A DNA stretch of 56,454 nt from Bradyrhizobium neotropicale (lineage in GTDB: Bacteria; Pseudomonadota; Alphaproteobacteria; Rhizobiales; Xanthobacteraceae): NCBI RefSeq assembly GCF_001641695.1, contig NZ_LSEF01000033.1:1-56454 (forward strand), written 5' to 3'. This document shows, in pieces, positions 31,895-41,153 of the stretch (positions are counted from its first letter, which is position 1; every line of letters begins with the position of its first letter). The notes under the pieces are model-generated. The model did not search any database and had not been told where the DNA came from. It saw nothing but the letters and a program-made list of their open reading frames with translations. The translations under genes were made by a program, and so were the position numbers.

Positions 31895-33961
31895 TCAATC
31901 ATCGTCGCGACCGTCGTCATGACGATCGGCGAAATTGAAATTGCCGAACAGGTCGCCGATTGCCGGCCGGTTGACGGGAACGTAGGGATTGTCGTCCGAC
32001 GCAATCGGGTTGGGCAAGGCATCGCGCGTCTTCGCGCCCAACGGCTTGAGGTGCCAGTTGCGCTCGATGAACTTGGTGATCGAGACGTGATCGCCATATT
32101 CGTGCGACACGTGTCCGCCGCGCGAAAATTTGGAGACGACGAGCAACGGGATGCGGGTGCCGTCGCCGAAGAAGTCGACCGGCTGGACATAGCCGGAGTC
32201 ATAGTAGCCGCCACCCTCGTCCATGGTAATGACGATCGCGGTCGACTTCCACAGCTCCTTGTTGGACTTGACCTGGTCGATGATCTTCTTGGAGAAGGCC
32301 TCGAAGATGTCGAGCCGGGACGACGACGGATGACCGTCGTTGAACGTGCTCGGCTTGACGAAGGACACGGCGGGCAGATTGCCGTTGGCGATGGCGTCAT
32401 AGAGATCGAGCGTGTCCTTCAGGTGCGCGTTGCGCTGCGTCGCGTCGGTCATGACCGACGCCGAGTACAGGAACGGATTGCAGATGCTGCAATAGAGATA
32501 GGCGACCGGATCAAGCGAACCGAAGTTCGCGCCGAGCCCGGGCGCCGTCTTGAAGTCGTTCCAGCGCTCGCCGAAGTAGGCCCAAGACACGTCGGCCTGC
32601 GTGAGCTCGTCGCCGATGTGCCGCTGCTTGATCACCGGCGGCAGCGTGAAGGGGCCGTTGTTGATCGGATCCTGCGCGCCGCTGCCGATATAGGCCGGAG
32701 CATAGTTGTTCAGGAGGTAATAGGCGTTCGGCGCGCAGCGCGACGATACGTGAATGGCGTTCAGATAGGTGACGATCGGGCCAACACCCGGCTGGCTCGG
32801 ATCGGAGCAGTTAGAATAGCTGCCGCCGCCATAGCCGTCGTTGAGGTACCAATTGTTGGTGCCCGGCGCGGGGTTCGGGTTCTCGATCTCGTTGACATAT
32901 TGCGGCGGATTGGCGCCGGGAACCAAAACGTGATCCGGCGTCGCCGGATCGCCCTTGGCATCGGCATAATAGAGCGCGTCGGCATAGCCGATCGCCATAT
33001 GGTTGGCGAAGGTGCCGCCCATCACGGCCTGATGGAAATTGTCGTTGAGCGTGTACTTGCGTGCAAGCTCGGTCAGGTAGGGTGCGTCGCCCTTGGCGAC
33101 GTTGTAGAAGCCGAGCGCGATATTGCCTTCCTTGAGCGGCTTGGGTGTAGGGTTGCCATTGCTGCCCGAGGAGACGGTCTCTTCCACCCACGTGAAGAGA
33201 TCGGACTGGCATCCGCTCGGATTGTGGTGCGTCGCCTTGCCGGCGTCGCAGTCGAGCTGCTGCCACATCTGGTAAAACCGATGCACGGGGCTGCCGCCAT
33301 AGGTGTTGTAGAGGCTCGTCGGCGTCTCGCCGCCCTGCGCCAGCGTCACCAGGGGATACGGACCGTTCGGCAGATTGTCGAAGTCCAGGATGCGCGAGTC
33401 GGGTGAACTGCCGGGCAGCCCCGTCGCGCCGGTCGTCAGAAGCGGCAGGTCCTGCTGGTTGAGGCCATAGTCCGCCTCGGCCGCGAGCTGCAACGTGGCA
33501 AGGCACCCCGGACCATTGAGCGCGGCCTGGTCGACGGACGTGTAGCAGGACTGCGGCGCGTAGGAGGTCCCCGGCACCTGCACCTTGTTGTTCGTATTGT
33601 TGTACGGCGTCTTCTGGCCAGGGTTGTTCGAGTAGGTGCTGGTGGCGACGGCGGAGAACTGCGCGGCCCTGGCGTAGTTCGGACCGGGCAAGCCGTCCTT
33701 GGTGATGATGCCCTTGGAGAGGAGATTGTCGACCCGCTCGCCCGGACGGTGCGGCTCATAGGTCGCGAAGACGTGGTCGAAGGTGCGATTCTCACCGAGG
33801 ATGACGATCACATGCTTGATCGGGCTCTCGGTCCGGTTCCCATTCCTGTTGCTGCCGCCGAACGTGTTGTCCATCGCATAAACGTCGTGTCCCATCAGCG
33901 ACAGGATCGCGGCGGTCACCACCGTACGGTCGCGCAGACATCGTGTCATCCTTGAAAGCAT
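31895..33961 (-). CDS. Secreted phosphoesterase, phospholipase C/acid phosphatase AcpA type
   Basis: 688 residues. A signal peptide (VVTAAILSLMGHDVYA) is followed by the metal/nucleophile motif VIVILGENRTFDHVFATYEP. Later come the second-site motifs IVITMDEGGGYYDSGYV and LLVVSKFSRGGHVSHEYGDH with SITKFIERNWHLKP, all characteristic of bacterial non-haemolytic phospholipase C and acid phosphatase AcpA relatives. A large insertion (~150-390) rich in Asn, Pro and Gly with paired cysteines lies between them. The C-terminus is an acidic/basic run (DRHDDGRDDD). GAGGGG lies before the ATG. It is probably periplasmic or secreted, hydrolysing a phosphodiester or phosphomonoester; the substrate is unclear. 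Confidence 0.8.
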   Translation of the reverse strand: MLSRMTRCLRDRTVVTAAILSLMGHDVYAMDNTFGGSNRNGNRTESPIKHVIVILGENRTFDHVFATYEPHRPGERVDNLLSKGIITKDGLPGPNYARAAQFSAVATSTYSNNPGQKTPYNNTNNKVQVPGTSYAPQSCYTSVDQAALNGPGCLATLQLAAEADYGLNQQDLPLLTTGATGLPGSSPDSRILDFDNLPNGPYPLVTLAQGGETPTSLYNTYGGSPVHRFYQMWQQLDCDAGKATHHNPSGCQSDLFTWVEETVSSGSNGNPTPKPLKEGNIALGFYNVAKGDAPYLTELARKYTLNDNFHQAVMGGTFANHMAIGYADALYYADAKGDPATPDHVLVPGANPPQYVNEIENPNPAPGTNNWYLNDGYGGGSYSNCSDPSQPGVGPIVTYLNAIHVSSRCAPNAYYLLNNYAPAYIGSGAQDPINNGPFTLPPVIKQRHIGDELTQADVSWAYFGERWNDFKTAPGLGANFGSLDPVAYLYCSICNPFLYSASVMTDATQRNAHLKDTLDLYDAIANGNLPAVSFVKPSTFNDGHPSSSRLDIFEAFSKKIIDQVKSNKELWKSTAIVITMDEGGGYYDSGYVQPVDFFGDGTRIPLLVVSKFSRGGHVSHEYGDHVSITKFIERNWHLKPLGAKTRDALPNPIASDDNPYVPVNRPAIGDLFGNFNFADRHDDGRDDD

Positions 33962-34180
33962 GGTCGCCCCTCTGTTCGTTTTCTGAATGCAGAGAATTGT
34001 TTCAGTACGTGCAAGGCTAAGGGGCGCACTTGTCAGTCGTGCTGCGAGGGCATGTCACTTCCAATACGCAAATATGACGACGTGTAGAGGCTAATTGTCG
34101 CAACCAGCCAGCGCTTGTTGATTGCACTCAAAGGCTTGCCGGCGATTGCCGCGCGAAATGCCCATCACAACCGGGGCGGG

Positions 34181-35554
34181 TCAGTCATTCCAATGGAGCA
34201 GCGGCTTTCCGAACGCCCTGCTCCACACGGACAGGAAGCGGGGAAACCAGGAGTGAGCCACCGCGCCCTTATAGGCCCAGGTGCGATATTTCAGGCCTTC
34301 TTCCGACAGCAGCTCCTGATATCCGCCGTGAACCTCGGTCGCGGTACGAATGTCCTTCAATATCCCCTGGGCGTAGGACCGGTAGGTATCGGTCCCTGAA
34401 ACTGCATCATAGTCCAGCATGCGATCGGCAAATTCGACGTTGAATGTCGGCCAGGAGGAACGCCCCTGGTAGGCCGGCGCCGCAATCTTGTGGATCACCT
34501 TGTTTCGCGGATTATCCGCCGACACCAGGAAGTGGAACGTCCCGGGTATGCGAAACCGCGGTTCGGCGATGATCAGATCCGTCGTGGCCGCGAACAGCAC
34601 GCGCTCGCAAGCATCATTCAGATTCCAAAATCCGCGATGCACGCTGACGAAATCCAGCGCAACCGAGGACACCGGCGAGCCCGCCGGGCCCTCCAGGGAA
34701 TGCCTGATATAGCCGTCCTTGCCGAACAGACGGAGCAGGTCCCTCTTGTACTGCGCAAGGTCACGCCCGAGTAGCCGCTTCAGCTCGTTCTCGTCGACGA
34801 CCCCGAGCTGCACGCCCCACACGAAGGTGGTGTAGACGCAGGCATTGGTGACAAACCGCCGGCGTTCGGCGCGGGTGTCGGTTGCGGCAGAACGAGGGGC
34901 GCCGGCATCGCACAACAAATACCTGGCGCCGTCGTCATCGAATGACTCCAGTTCGCTTGCGAGCTGCAAGATCGCGCGCTTCAGGTCGAGGCCGTATTCG
35001 GCCAGCAACAAGCGGCCGGCATGCGCGCATTGTGACATCGCCAGATAGGATGACGCCCTCTCCTCGGCAGAGATCATCTGCTGGAGACCGGCCAGAATGC
35101 CGAGCAGCGTGTCCGAGGGCCGCGAGAAATAGTTCACGCCGAGATACCGGCCGCGTCCCGCCGGCACGATGGTCGTCGTGACGACGTCGGCACGAACTGC
35201 CTCCAGCAACAGACGGACGCTTTTTTCAAGCAAACGGACACGCCGGATCGCGTCCTGCGAATCCATGATTGTTTCGGGATCGAGAACGTCGGGATAGAAC
35301 CAGGCGAAATCGCGTGGGTAATAGGCCGATGCGTGCGGCGCGCCCGTGACGAGGAAAGCCTCGGTCACCGAAAAGGCGCTGTCCATCGAGTGCCGGTAAA
35401 GGTCCTCGATCGCCGTCGACAAGAGATGCGACTTTCTCAGGAATCGATCACCGAGAAAGTTGACCGCCTGAATGGCGTTGGCGACGAAGGTCGCAGCCAT
35501 GCCCTGATAAAATCGGTTCTCGCGATGTGGTGGAAAAGAGATGTCGCTGTTCAT
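34181..35554 (-). CDS. Alpha/alpha-barrel glycosidase-like protein of unknown function
   Basis: 457 residues, no signal peptide. Repeated helical hairpins suggest a six-hairpin (alpha/alpha) toroid such as in GH15/GH37/GH63-type enzymes or amylo-alpha-1,6-glucosidases. Local features include YYPRDFAWFYPDVLDPETIM with an Asp-rich loop where these enzymes bind sugar, SWPTFNVEFADRMLDYDAVS and a Trp/Glu-rich C-terminus (EVHGGYQELLSEEGLKYRTW). I cannot place it in a named family. It lies behind the secreted phosphoesterase gene's upstream region, transcribed in the same direction, 220 bp apart. It is probably a separate unit. Confidence 0.6.
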   Translation of the reverse strand: MNSDISFPPHRENRFYQGMAATFVANAIQAVNFLGDRFLRKSHLLSTAIEDLYRHSMDSAFSVTEAFLVTGAPHASAYYPRDFAWFYPDVLDPETIMDSQDAIRRVRLLEKSVRLLLEAVRADVVTTTIVPAGRGRYLGVNYFSRPSDTLLGILAGLQQMISAEERASSYLAMSQCAHAGRLLLAEYGLDLKRAILQLASELESFDDDGARYLLCDAGAPRSAATDTRAERRRFVTNACVYTTFVWGVQLGVVDENELKRLLGRDLAQYKRDLLRLFGKDGYIRHSLEGPAGSPVSSVALDFVSVHRGFWNLNDACERVLFAATTDLIIAEPRFRIPGTFHFLVSADNPRNKVIHKIAAPAYQGRSSWPTFNVEFADRMLDYDAVSGTDTYRSYAQGILKDIRTATEVHGGYQELLSEEGLKYRTWAYKGAVAHSWFPRFLSVWSRAFGKPLLHWND

Positions 35555-35656
35555 CTGCGCAAGCTGGCTGGTGTCTCGTGATCCCGGTGATGGCCGTCAC
35601 CATTCTAAACATGTCTGATTCGTGTCTCTACCCGGTGACTTGCGGGCTCCTGACGG

Positions 35657-36910
35657 TCAATTCGCGCCGGCGCGGTCCTCCCGCGGCCGAAAATTCTCTA
35701 TCGCCCGCAATAGCACGCGCGCACCTGCGTCCGCGTCCGCCAGATCGACATGCTCGTCGGGATGATGGCTGATGCCGCCGCGGCACCGAACGAAGATCAT
35801 GGCGACGTCGGCGATATCGATCATGGCCATGCCGTCGTGGCCGGCGCCGCTCGGCAGTTCGAACACGCCAAAACCTTCCGCGGCGACCGCCTGCGCGATC
35901 TGCTCCTTGAGCCAGGGCGCACAGGGTGCCGTGCGGTTCTCATGGGTGACGTCGAGCTGCAGCGCGAGTTGCCGGCGCTTCGCGATCGCATCGATCTGGC
36001 GGACGACGTCGGCCACCGCGCGCTTGCGATGCAAGTCGGTCGGCGCGCGCATATCGATGGTGAAGGACACTTCGCCCGGGATGACATTGGTCGCACCGGG
36101 CGTGGCGTGGATATAGCCGACGGTGCCGACCAGCCCGCTTTCATCGGTGCGGCAGAACTGCTCGATCGCGCCGATGCACTCGGCGGCGCCGGTCAGGGCG
36201 TCCCGCCGCAGCGCCATGGGGACCGTTCCGGCGTGACCGGCAATGCCGGTGACGACGCCGACAGGCAGGTTCTGCGCTTCCAGCACCGGCCCTTGCTCGA
36301 TGTGCAGCTCGAGATAGGCGAGCAGTTCGCCCCGGGTGCGCGCCGCGGCGCCGACACGGTCGGGATCGAGGCCGAACTGCACGAGCGCATCGCGGATCGA
36401 GACGCCGTCACGGTCGCGCACATTCAGAACACTCTCATCAAAAGTGCCGGCGACCGCGCGGCTGCCGAGCAGCGTCGAGGCAAAGCGCACGCCCTCTTCG
36501 TCGGCAAAGCCGATTATCTCGATCGCGAACGGCAGGCGCTTGCCGCGGCGGTTGAGGTCGGCGACGCAGGCGATCGCCGTGATCACGCCGAGCGGCCCAT
36601 CCCATTTGCCGGCGTCCCGCACGGTGTCGTAGTGCGAGCCCAGCATCAGGCAAGGCGCACCCACACGCTCGCCCTCGTAGCGGCCGCAGACATTTCCGAT
36701 CGCATCGAGATGCGCGCTCATGCCGGCCTCGCGCATCCAGCCGAGGATGAGCTCCGCGGCCGCGCGCAGCTCCTTGCTGAGATAGATGCGGGTGAGCCTG
36801 CCCGTCTCTTCCGAGATCCCAGCAAGCTCGTCGATCCGGCGCACGATCTGTTCGCCGAGCGATGCATCTTGAACGGCGCTACCAGCAGCCATCGCGATCA
36901 AAGCTTCCAT
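35657..36910 (-). CDS. allC: Allantoate amidohydrolase (M20-type Zn hydrolase)
   Basis: 417 residues from the ATG at 36910; upstream codons in this frame lie across the predicted promoter and are excluded. Metal and catalytic motifs are in order: GSHYDTVRDAGKWDGPLGV, IIGFADEEGVRF, ELHIEQGPVLE, TIDMRAPTD and ELPSGAGHDGMAMI. It cleaves allantoate to ureidoglycine or ureidoglycolate with ammonia release. N-carbamoyl amino acid hydrolases (beta-ureidopropionase) are close homologues, but the neighbouring purine genes favour allantoate. It is divergent from the first BMP transporter operon, with opposed sigma-54-type elements between them. Confidence 0.82.
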   Translation of the reverse strand: MEALIAMAAGSAVQDASLGEQIVRRIDELAGISEETGRLTRIYLSKELRAAAELILGWMREAGMSAHLDAIGNVCGRYEGERVGAPCLMLGSHYDTVRDAGKWDGPLGVITAIACVADLNRRGKRLPFAIEIIGFADEEGVRFASTLLGSRAVAGTFDESVLNVRDRDGVSIRDALVQFGLDPDRVGAAARTRGELLAYLELHIEQGPVLEAQNLPVGVVTGIAGHAGTVPMALRRDALTGAAECIGAIEQFCRTDESGLVGTVGYIHATPGATNVIPGEVSFTIDMRAPTDLHRKRAVADVVRQIDAIAKRRQLALQLDVTHENRTAPCAPWLKEQIAQAVAAEGFGVFELPSGAGHDGMAMIDIADVAMIFVRCRGGISHHPDEHVDLADADAGARVLLRAIENFRPREDRAGAN

Positions 36911-36950
36911 CCTAAAGGACCCGCCAAGGAGCAGTCCCGGTGAGAATCGA

Positions 36951-36966
36951 TACAAATTCGGTGCCA
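36951..36966 (-). promoter_or_regulatory. Sigma-54-like promoter of allC
   Basis: On the minus strand TGGCAC-CGAAT-TTGTA: a perfect -24 box and a -12 box with T where the consensus GC has C. The predicted start is about 30 bp before the allC ATG. The mismatch lowers confidence. Confidence 0.45.
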
Positions 36967-37205
36967 GCGAAATCGGCGACCGGCGCCCGCGCAAGTCAGC
37001 GACTGGTTAGCACGGTTGCCACGGCCGGCAGATCGTCCAGCCAACACTGCACACGCACCAGCCGGTTAACCTGCTTAACTCCCTTGCATACAATTAAAAA
37101 ATACAGCCTAAAAAATAAGCAAAGCCTCGTCTGCCCAAGATTCAGACGAACCTCCTTTTATCGTAAAATCAATATCTTAATCCTGAATGCCCGCGCACTA
37201 GCCTC

Positions 37206-37221
37206 TGGCACGAAGCTTGCG
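37206..37221 (+). promoter_or_regulatory. Sigma-54 (-24/-12) promoter of the first nucleoside ABC operon
   Basis: TGGCAC-GAAGC-TTGCG is an exact RpoN core with GG-N10-GC. The predicted start lies about 67 bp before the ATG at 37298. Confidence 0.8.
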
Positions 37222-37297
37222 ACACCTTGGCTTGGGCTCCGCCAGACCGGCGCAGCCGCCAGAGATTTAAGCGGTTCATCCGCCAAGGGAGCAACCA

Positions 37298-38407
37298 ATG
37301 GATTTTGGCAGGATTTCACGACGGCAATTGCTGCAGGGCGGCGCGGCCCTCACCCTCGGCGCCGCAGTCGGCGCCCGTCCGGCCTTCGCGGCCGAGACGA
37401 CCATCGGCTTCATCTATGTCGGTTCGCGCGACGACTACGGCTACAACCAGGCGCATGCGCAGGGGGCAGCGGCGCTGAAGAAGATCCCGGGCCTGAAGGT
37501 CATCGAGGAAGAGAAGGTGCCGGAGACCGACGCGGTCGAGAAGACGATCGAGTCCATGATCAATCTCGACGGCGCCACCCTGCTCTTCCCGACCTCGTTC
37601 GGCTATTACAATCCACACATGGTCAAGATGGCCAACAAGTACCCGAAGCTGCGCTTCGAGCACTGCGGCGGCCTCTGGTCCGACAAGGACCCGAAGAACG
37701 CCGGCAGCTATTTCGGCTATATCGACGAGGCCCAGTACATCTCCGGCATCGTCGCCGGCTACACGTCGAAGAGCGGCAAGCTCGGCTTCGTCGCTGCAAA
37801 GCCGATCCCGCAGGTGCTGCGCAACATCAACGCCTTCACGCTCGGCGCAAGGCTCGCCAATCCGAAGGCCACGACGCAGGTGATCTTCACAGGCGACTGG
37901 TCTATGCCGGTCAAGGAAGCCGAAGCCACCAACAGCCTGATCGACCAGGGCGTCGATGTGCTGACCTGCCATGTCGACGGCCCGAAGACCATGGTCGAGA
38001 ACGCGGCGCGCCGCGGCGCCATGGTCTGCGGCTATCACACCAACCAGTCGGCGCTGGCGCCGAAAGCCTATCTCACCGGCGCCGAATGGAATTGGGAAGT
38101 GCTCTATCCGAAGTTCGTCAAGATGATCGCCGCGGGCGAGGTCATCCCGAACTTCTATCGCGGTGGCCTGAAGGAAGAGGTCGTCAAGGTCTCGCCCTAT
38201 GGCGAGGCGGTCTCGGCCGAGGCGCGCAAGCACGCCGATGACATCAAGGCGAAGCTCGCGGCCGGCAACTACGTCATCTTCCAGGGCCCGATCACCGACA
38301 ACAAGGGCAACACGGTGATCACGGCCGGCACCGAACGCAGCCAGCAGGATCCCGAGCTCGAGAAGATGGACTATCTCGTCGAAGGCGTGCTCGGAGCGAC
38401 TTCGTGA
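37298..38407 (+). CDS. BMP-family substrate-binding protein of nucleoside/purine ABC transporter 1, Tat signal
   Basis: 369 residues. The N-terminus carries a twin-arginine signal (RISRRQLLQGGAALTLGAAV, cleavage near AFAAE), unlike the Sec signal of its paralogue at 48653. The body is the PnrA/Bmp fold: IGFIYVGSRDDYGYNQAHAQ, LLFPTSFGYYNPHMV and VDVLTCHVDGPKTM. These proteins bind nucleosides, free purine bases or related compounds in the periplasm. GGGAG precedes the ATG. It is the first gene of an operon (binding protein, two permeases, hydrolase, ATPase, deaminase) with coupled starts, driven by the sigma-54 promoter at 37206. Confidence 0.9.
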   Translation: MDFGRISRRQLLQGGAALTLGAAVGARPAFAAETTIGFIYVGSRDDYGYNQAHAQGAAALKKIPGLKVIEEEKVPETDAVEKTIESMINLDGATLLFPTSFGYYNPHMVKMANKYPKLRFEHCGGLWSDKDPKNAGSYFGYIDEAQYISGIVAGYTSKSGKLGFVAAKPIPQVLRNINAFTLGARLANPKATTQVIFTGDWSMPVKEAEATNSLIDQGVDVLTCHVDGPKTMVENAARRGAMVCGYHTNQSALAPKAYLTGAEWNWEVLYPKFVKMIAAGEVIPNFYRGGLKEEVVKVSPYGEAVSAEARKHADDIKAKLAAGNYVIFQGPITDNKGNTVITAGTERSQQDPELEKMDYLVEGVLGATS

Positions 38408-39516
38408 CGACGGAAACGGCGGATCCGGTCAGTGCGGTCGGGGCCGTCGCCCCAGCCGCCGATGCGGGATTTCTCCAGCGTCATGGCGCGACCATCGAGT
38501 ATGTTCTGATCCCGGGCGCGGCGCTCGTCGGCGCGCTCGCATTGTTCGGTATCTTCGTCGCGCTGTTTGGAAAGAATCCACTCGATCTCTATTTCTACAT
38601 GTACCAGGGCGCCTTCGGCACCTGGTTCTCCTGGCAGAACACGCTGACGCGCGCGGCGCCCCTGATCCTCACCGCGCTCTGCACAGCACTGCCGGCGCAG
38701 CTCGGCATGGTCATCATCGGCGGCGAAGGCGCGCTTCTGATCGGCGCGTTATCGGCGACCAGCGCCGCGTTGGCGCTTCAGGGCATGCCGCCGCTCGTCA
38801 TTCAGATCGCCATGGTCTGCGCCGGCGTGATCGGGGGCGGCCTGTGGATCATGCTGTCAGGCGCGCTGCGTCAGTATCGCGGCGTCAACGAGACCATCTC
38901 GAGCCTGCTGCTCGTCTACATCGCGCTGGCGATCCTCAACCATCTCGTCGAAGGCGTGATGCGTGATCCCGCGAGCCTCAACAAGCCGTCGACCCGCGAG
39001 ATCAGTGCCGTCAACATGATCGGCACCATCCCGGGCACGGACGTGCATTGGGGTCTCGTCTTCGGCCTGGTCGCCGCGGTCGCCGCCTATATCCTGATCT
39101 ATCACACCGTGTTCGGCTTCGCCGCGCGGGTTGCCGGCGGCAACATCCGCGCCGCGAAGATCGTCGGCCTCGGCGTCGGCAGGCTCATTCTCACCATCTG
39201 CTTTCTCGCCGGCGGCGCCGCGGGCCTTGCCGGCATGGTCGAGGTCGCGGCGGTGCAGGGGCGCACCAATGCGAACCTTGCCGCAGGCTACGGCTTCACC
39301 GGCATCCTCGTCGCCTTCCTGGCGCGGCAAAATCCGCTCGCGATCATCCCGGTCGCGATCCTGCTCGGCGGCATCAGCGCCAGCGGCGGCCTGTTGCAGC
39401 GCCGCCTGGGGCTGCCCGATGCGTCCGTGCTGGTGCTCCAAGGCATCATCTTCGTCTTCGTGCTGGCAAGCGATGCGCTCTACGGCCGCATCGGCTTCTT
39501 GAAAGGCAAGTCCTGA
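38404..39516 (+). CDS. ABC transporter permease 1A (BmpD/NupP-type)
   Basis: 370 residues, with about nine to ten membrane segments. The GTG start overlaps the preceding stop (GTGA). A ~35-residue polar N-terminus is followed by VLIPGAALVGALALFGIFVA. The family loop PAQLGMVIIGGEGALLIGAL and the late GRTNANLAAGYGFTGILVAF are typical of the BPD_transp_2 permeases serving BMP-type binding proteins. It pairs with the following permease. Confidence 0.88.
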   Translation: MTTETADPVSAVGAVAPAADAGFLQRHGATIEYVLIPGAALVGALALFGIFVALFGKNPLDLYFYMYQGAFGTWFSWQNTLTRAAPLILTALCTALPAQLGMVIIGGEGALLIGALSATSAALALQGMPPLVIQIAMVCAGVIGGGLWIMLSGALRQYRGVNETISSLLLVYIALAILNHLVEGVMRDPASLNKPSTREISAVNMIGTIPGTDVHWGLVFGLVAAVAAYILIYHTVFGFAARVAGGNIRAAKIVGLGVGRLILTICFLAGGAAGLAGMVEVAAVQGRTNANLAAGYGFTGILVAFLARQNPLAIIPVAILLGGISASGGLLQRRLGLPDASVLVLQGIIFVFVLASDALYGRIGFLKGKS

Positions 39517-39517
39517 C

Positions 39518-40444
39518 ATGGCGGACGGATCGATCGGACTCTGGACCGTGCCGCTCGCCGTGCTCGGCGGCGCCATTCGCGTCTCCACGCCGTTCCTGTT
39601 CGTGAGCTTGGGGGAATGCATCACCGAGCGCTCCGGGCGCATCAATCTCGGCCTCGAAGGCACGCTGGTGATGGGCGCAATGAGCGCCTACGGCATCTCC
39701 TACCTCTCGGGCTCGCCATGGCTCGGCGTGCTCGCCGCCGGCATTACCGGCGCCATGCTCGGTGCACTGCATGCCGGCATCTGCTCGCTGCCGCGCGTCA
39801 ATGACGTCGCGGTCGGCATCGCCTTGATGCTGTTCGGCACCGGGCTCGCCTTCTATCTCGGCAAGCCGCTGATCGAGCCCACCGCGCCGCGCCTGCCAGC
39901 AATCGATTTCGGCTGGTGGAGCGACATCCCGCAGCTGCGCGCGGCGCTGCGCGTCAACGTCCTCTTCCTGATCGGCGTCGCGCTCGCACCGATCCTCTAT
40001 TGGGCCTTCCGCACCACGCGGTGGGGCCTCCTGATCCGCACCGCCGGCGAGAGCTCAGACGCCGCGCGCGCGATGGGCCACTCCGTGCTGCTGATCCGCC
40101 TGCGCGCGACCATGGTCGGCGGCTTCCTCGCCGGCATCGGCGGGTCCTTCCTGTCGCTGTTCTATCCTGGAAGCTGGAACGAGGGCCTGTCCTCCGGCCA
40201 GGGCATCACGGCCGTGGCGCTCGTGATCTTCGCGCGCTGGGATCCCCTGCTCTGCCTGTGGGCCTCGCTCGCCTTCGGCGGCGCCGCGGCACTGGGCCCG
40301 GCGCTGCAATCGGTCGGCGTCACCTCCGGCTATCACCTCTTCAACGCCGCGCCCTACATTCTGACGCTGGCGATCATGATCATCACCTGCTCGCCGAAGC
40401 GGACGCTGACCGGCGCCCCCGCTGAACTCTCGATCACACGGTAA
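39518..40444 (+). CDS. ABC transporter permease 1B
   Basis: 308 residues, starting one base after the previous stop. The conserved opening [20 protein letters not shown] and [12 protein letters not shown], and the region [20 protein letters not shown], identify the second permease of nucleoside-type importers (BPD_transp_2). It forms the membrane channel with 38404-39516. Confidence 0.88.
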   Translation: MADGSIGLWTVPLAVLGGAIRVSTPFLFVSLGECITERSGRINLGLEGTLVMGAMSAYGISYLSGSPWLGVLAAGITGAMLGALHAGICSLPRVNDVAVGIALMLFGTGLAFYLGKPLIEPTAPRLPAIDFGWWSDIPQLRAALRVNVLFLIGVALAPILYWAFRTTRWGLLIRTAGESSDAARAMGHSVLLIRLRATMVGGFLAGIGGSFLSLFYPGSWNEGLSSGQGITAVALVIFARWDPLLCLWASLAFGGAAALGPALQSVGVTSGYHLFNAAPYILTLAIMIITCSPKRTLTGAPAELSITR

Positions 40445-40469
40445 TCCCCGCGCATCCACGAGGTCGTCC

Positions 40470-41153
40470 ATGCCCGAGCGCTATATCAAGTCCGAGCCCT
40501 ACGCCTGGCCCTACAACGGCGACCTCCGGCCTGCGAACACGGCACTCGTCATCATCGACATGCAGACCGATTTCTGCGGCATCGGCGGCTATGTCGACAA
40601 GATGGGCTATGATCTCTCGCTGACGCGGGCGCCGATCGAGCCGATCAAGAAGCTGCTCGCAGTGATGCGCAAGCAGGGGTTCCACATCATCCATACCCGC
40701 GAAGGCCACCGCCCCGATCTGTCCGACCTGCCCGCCAACAAGCGCTGGCGCTCGCGCCAGATCGGTGCCGGGATCGGCGATCCCGGCCCGTGCGGCCGCA
40801 TCCTGGTGCGCGGCGAGCCAGGCTGGGAGATCATCCCCGAGCTCGCGCCGCTGCCGGGCGAGCCCGTCATCGACAAGCCCGGCAAGGGCTCGTTCTGCGC
40901 CACCGATCTGGAGCTGATCCTGCGCGTGCGCGGCATCGAGAACATCGTGCTCACCGGTATCACCACCGACGTCTGCGTCCACACCACCATGCGCGAGGCC
41001 AACGACCGCGGCTTCGAATGCGTGCTGCTACACGATTGCTGCGGCGCGACCGACAAGAGCAACCACGACCATGCCCTGAAGATGATCAAGATGCAGGGCG
41101 GCGTGTTCGGTGCGGTCTCGACATCCGATGCCTTTATCGGAGCGATCTCGTGA
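40470..41153 (+). CDS. Isochorismatase-fold cysteine hydrolase, biuret/ureidoacrylate amidohydrolase-like
   Basis: 227 residues. The catalytic triad of the cysteine hydrolase fold is visible: Asp in [20 protein letters not shown], Lys in [17 protein letters not shown] and Cys in [17 protein letters not shown]. The [11 protein letters not shown] insertion and [13 protein letters not shown] end are those of biuret hydrolase and RutB-like ureidoacrylate amidohydrolases. These enzymes release ammonia or carbamate from ureido compounds. Its place between permease and ATPase genes of a purine-type importer suggests it acts on an imported ureide or a breakdown product. GAGG precedes the ATG. Confidence 0.82.
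   Translation: MPERYIKSEPYAWPYNGDLRPANTALVIIDMQTDFCGIGGYVDKMGYDLSLTRAPIEPIKKLLAVMRKQGFHIIHTREGHRPDLSDLPANKRWRSRQIGAGIGDPGPCGRILVRGEPGWEIIPELAPLPGEPVIDKPGKGSFCATDLELILRVRGIENIVLTGITTDVCVHTTMREANDRGFECVLLHDCCGATDKSNHDHALKMIKMQGGVFGAVSTSDAFIGAIS

Larger units (their letters stand above)
36911..37297. other. 387-bp divergent control region between allC and the first nucleoside ABC operon
   Basis: No gene. It is markedly AT-rich around 37080-37190 (ATTAAAAAATACAG, CTAAAAAATAAGC), unlike its surroundings. It resembles an IHF-bendable segment placed between enhancer sites and a sigma-54 promoter. A GCACACGCACCAG stretch near 37045 is reminiscent of an NtrC half-site but is not a convincing dyad. 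It carries promoters at 36951-36966 (minus) and 37206-37221 (plus). Confidence 0.55.

Noticed and set aside
31919..33406. 495-codon open frame on the plus strand opposite the phosphoesterase gene
   Set aside because: It mirrors the minus-strand gene in a high-GC genome. Composition is Arg/Val/Asp-rich with no domain, and the minus strand carries clear phosphoesterase motifs, a signal peptide and a terminator.
35750..36943. 397-codon plus-strand frame opposite allC
   Set aside because: Antisense of a gene with full M20 motifs. His/Asp-rich residues arise from the complementary strand.
37035..37060. Possible NtrC enhancer site upstream of the 37206 promoter
   Set aside because: CTGCACACGCACCAG only partly resembles the NtrC half-sites and is not an inverted repeat of the usual spacing. 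I keep it as a note only.
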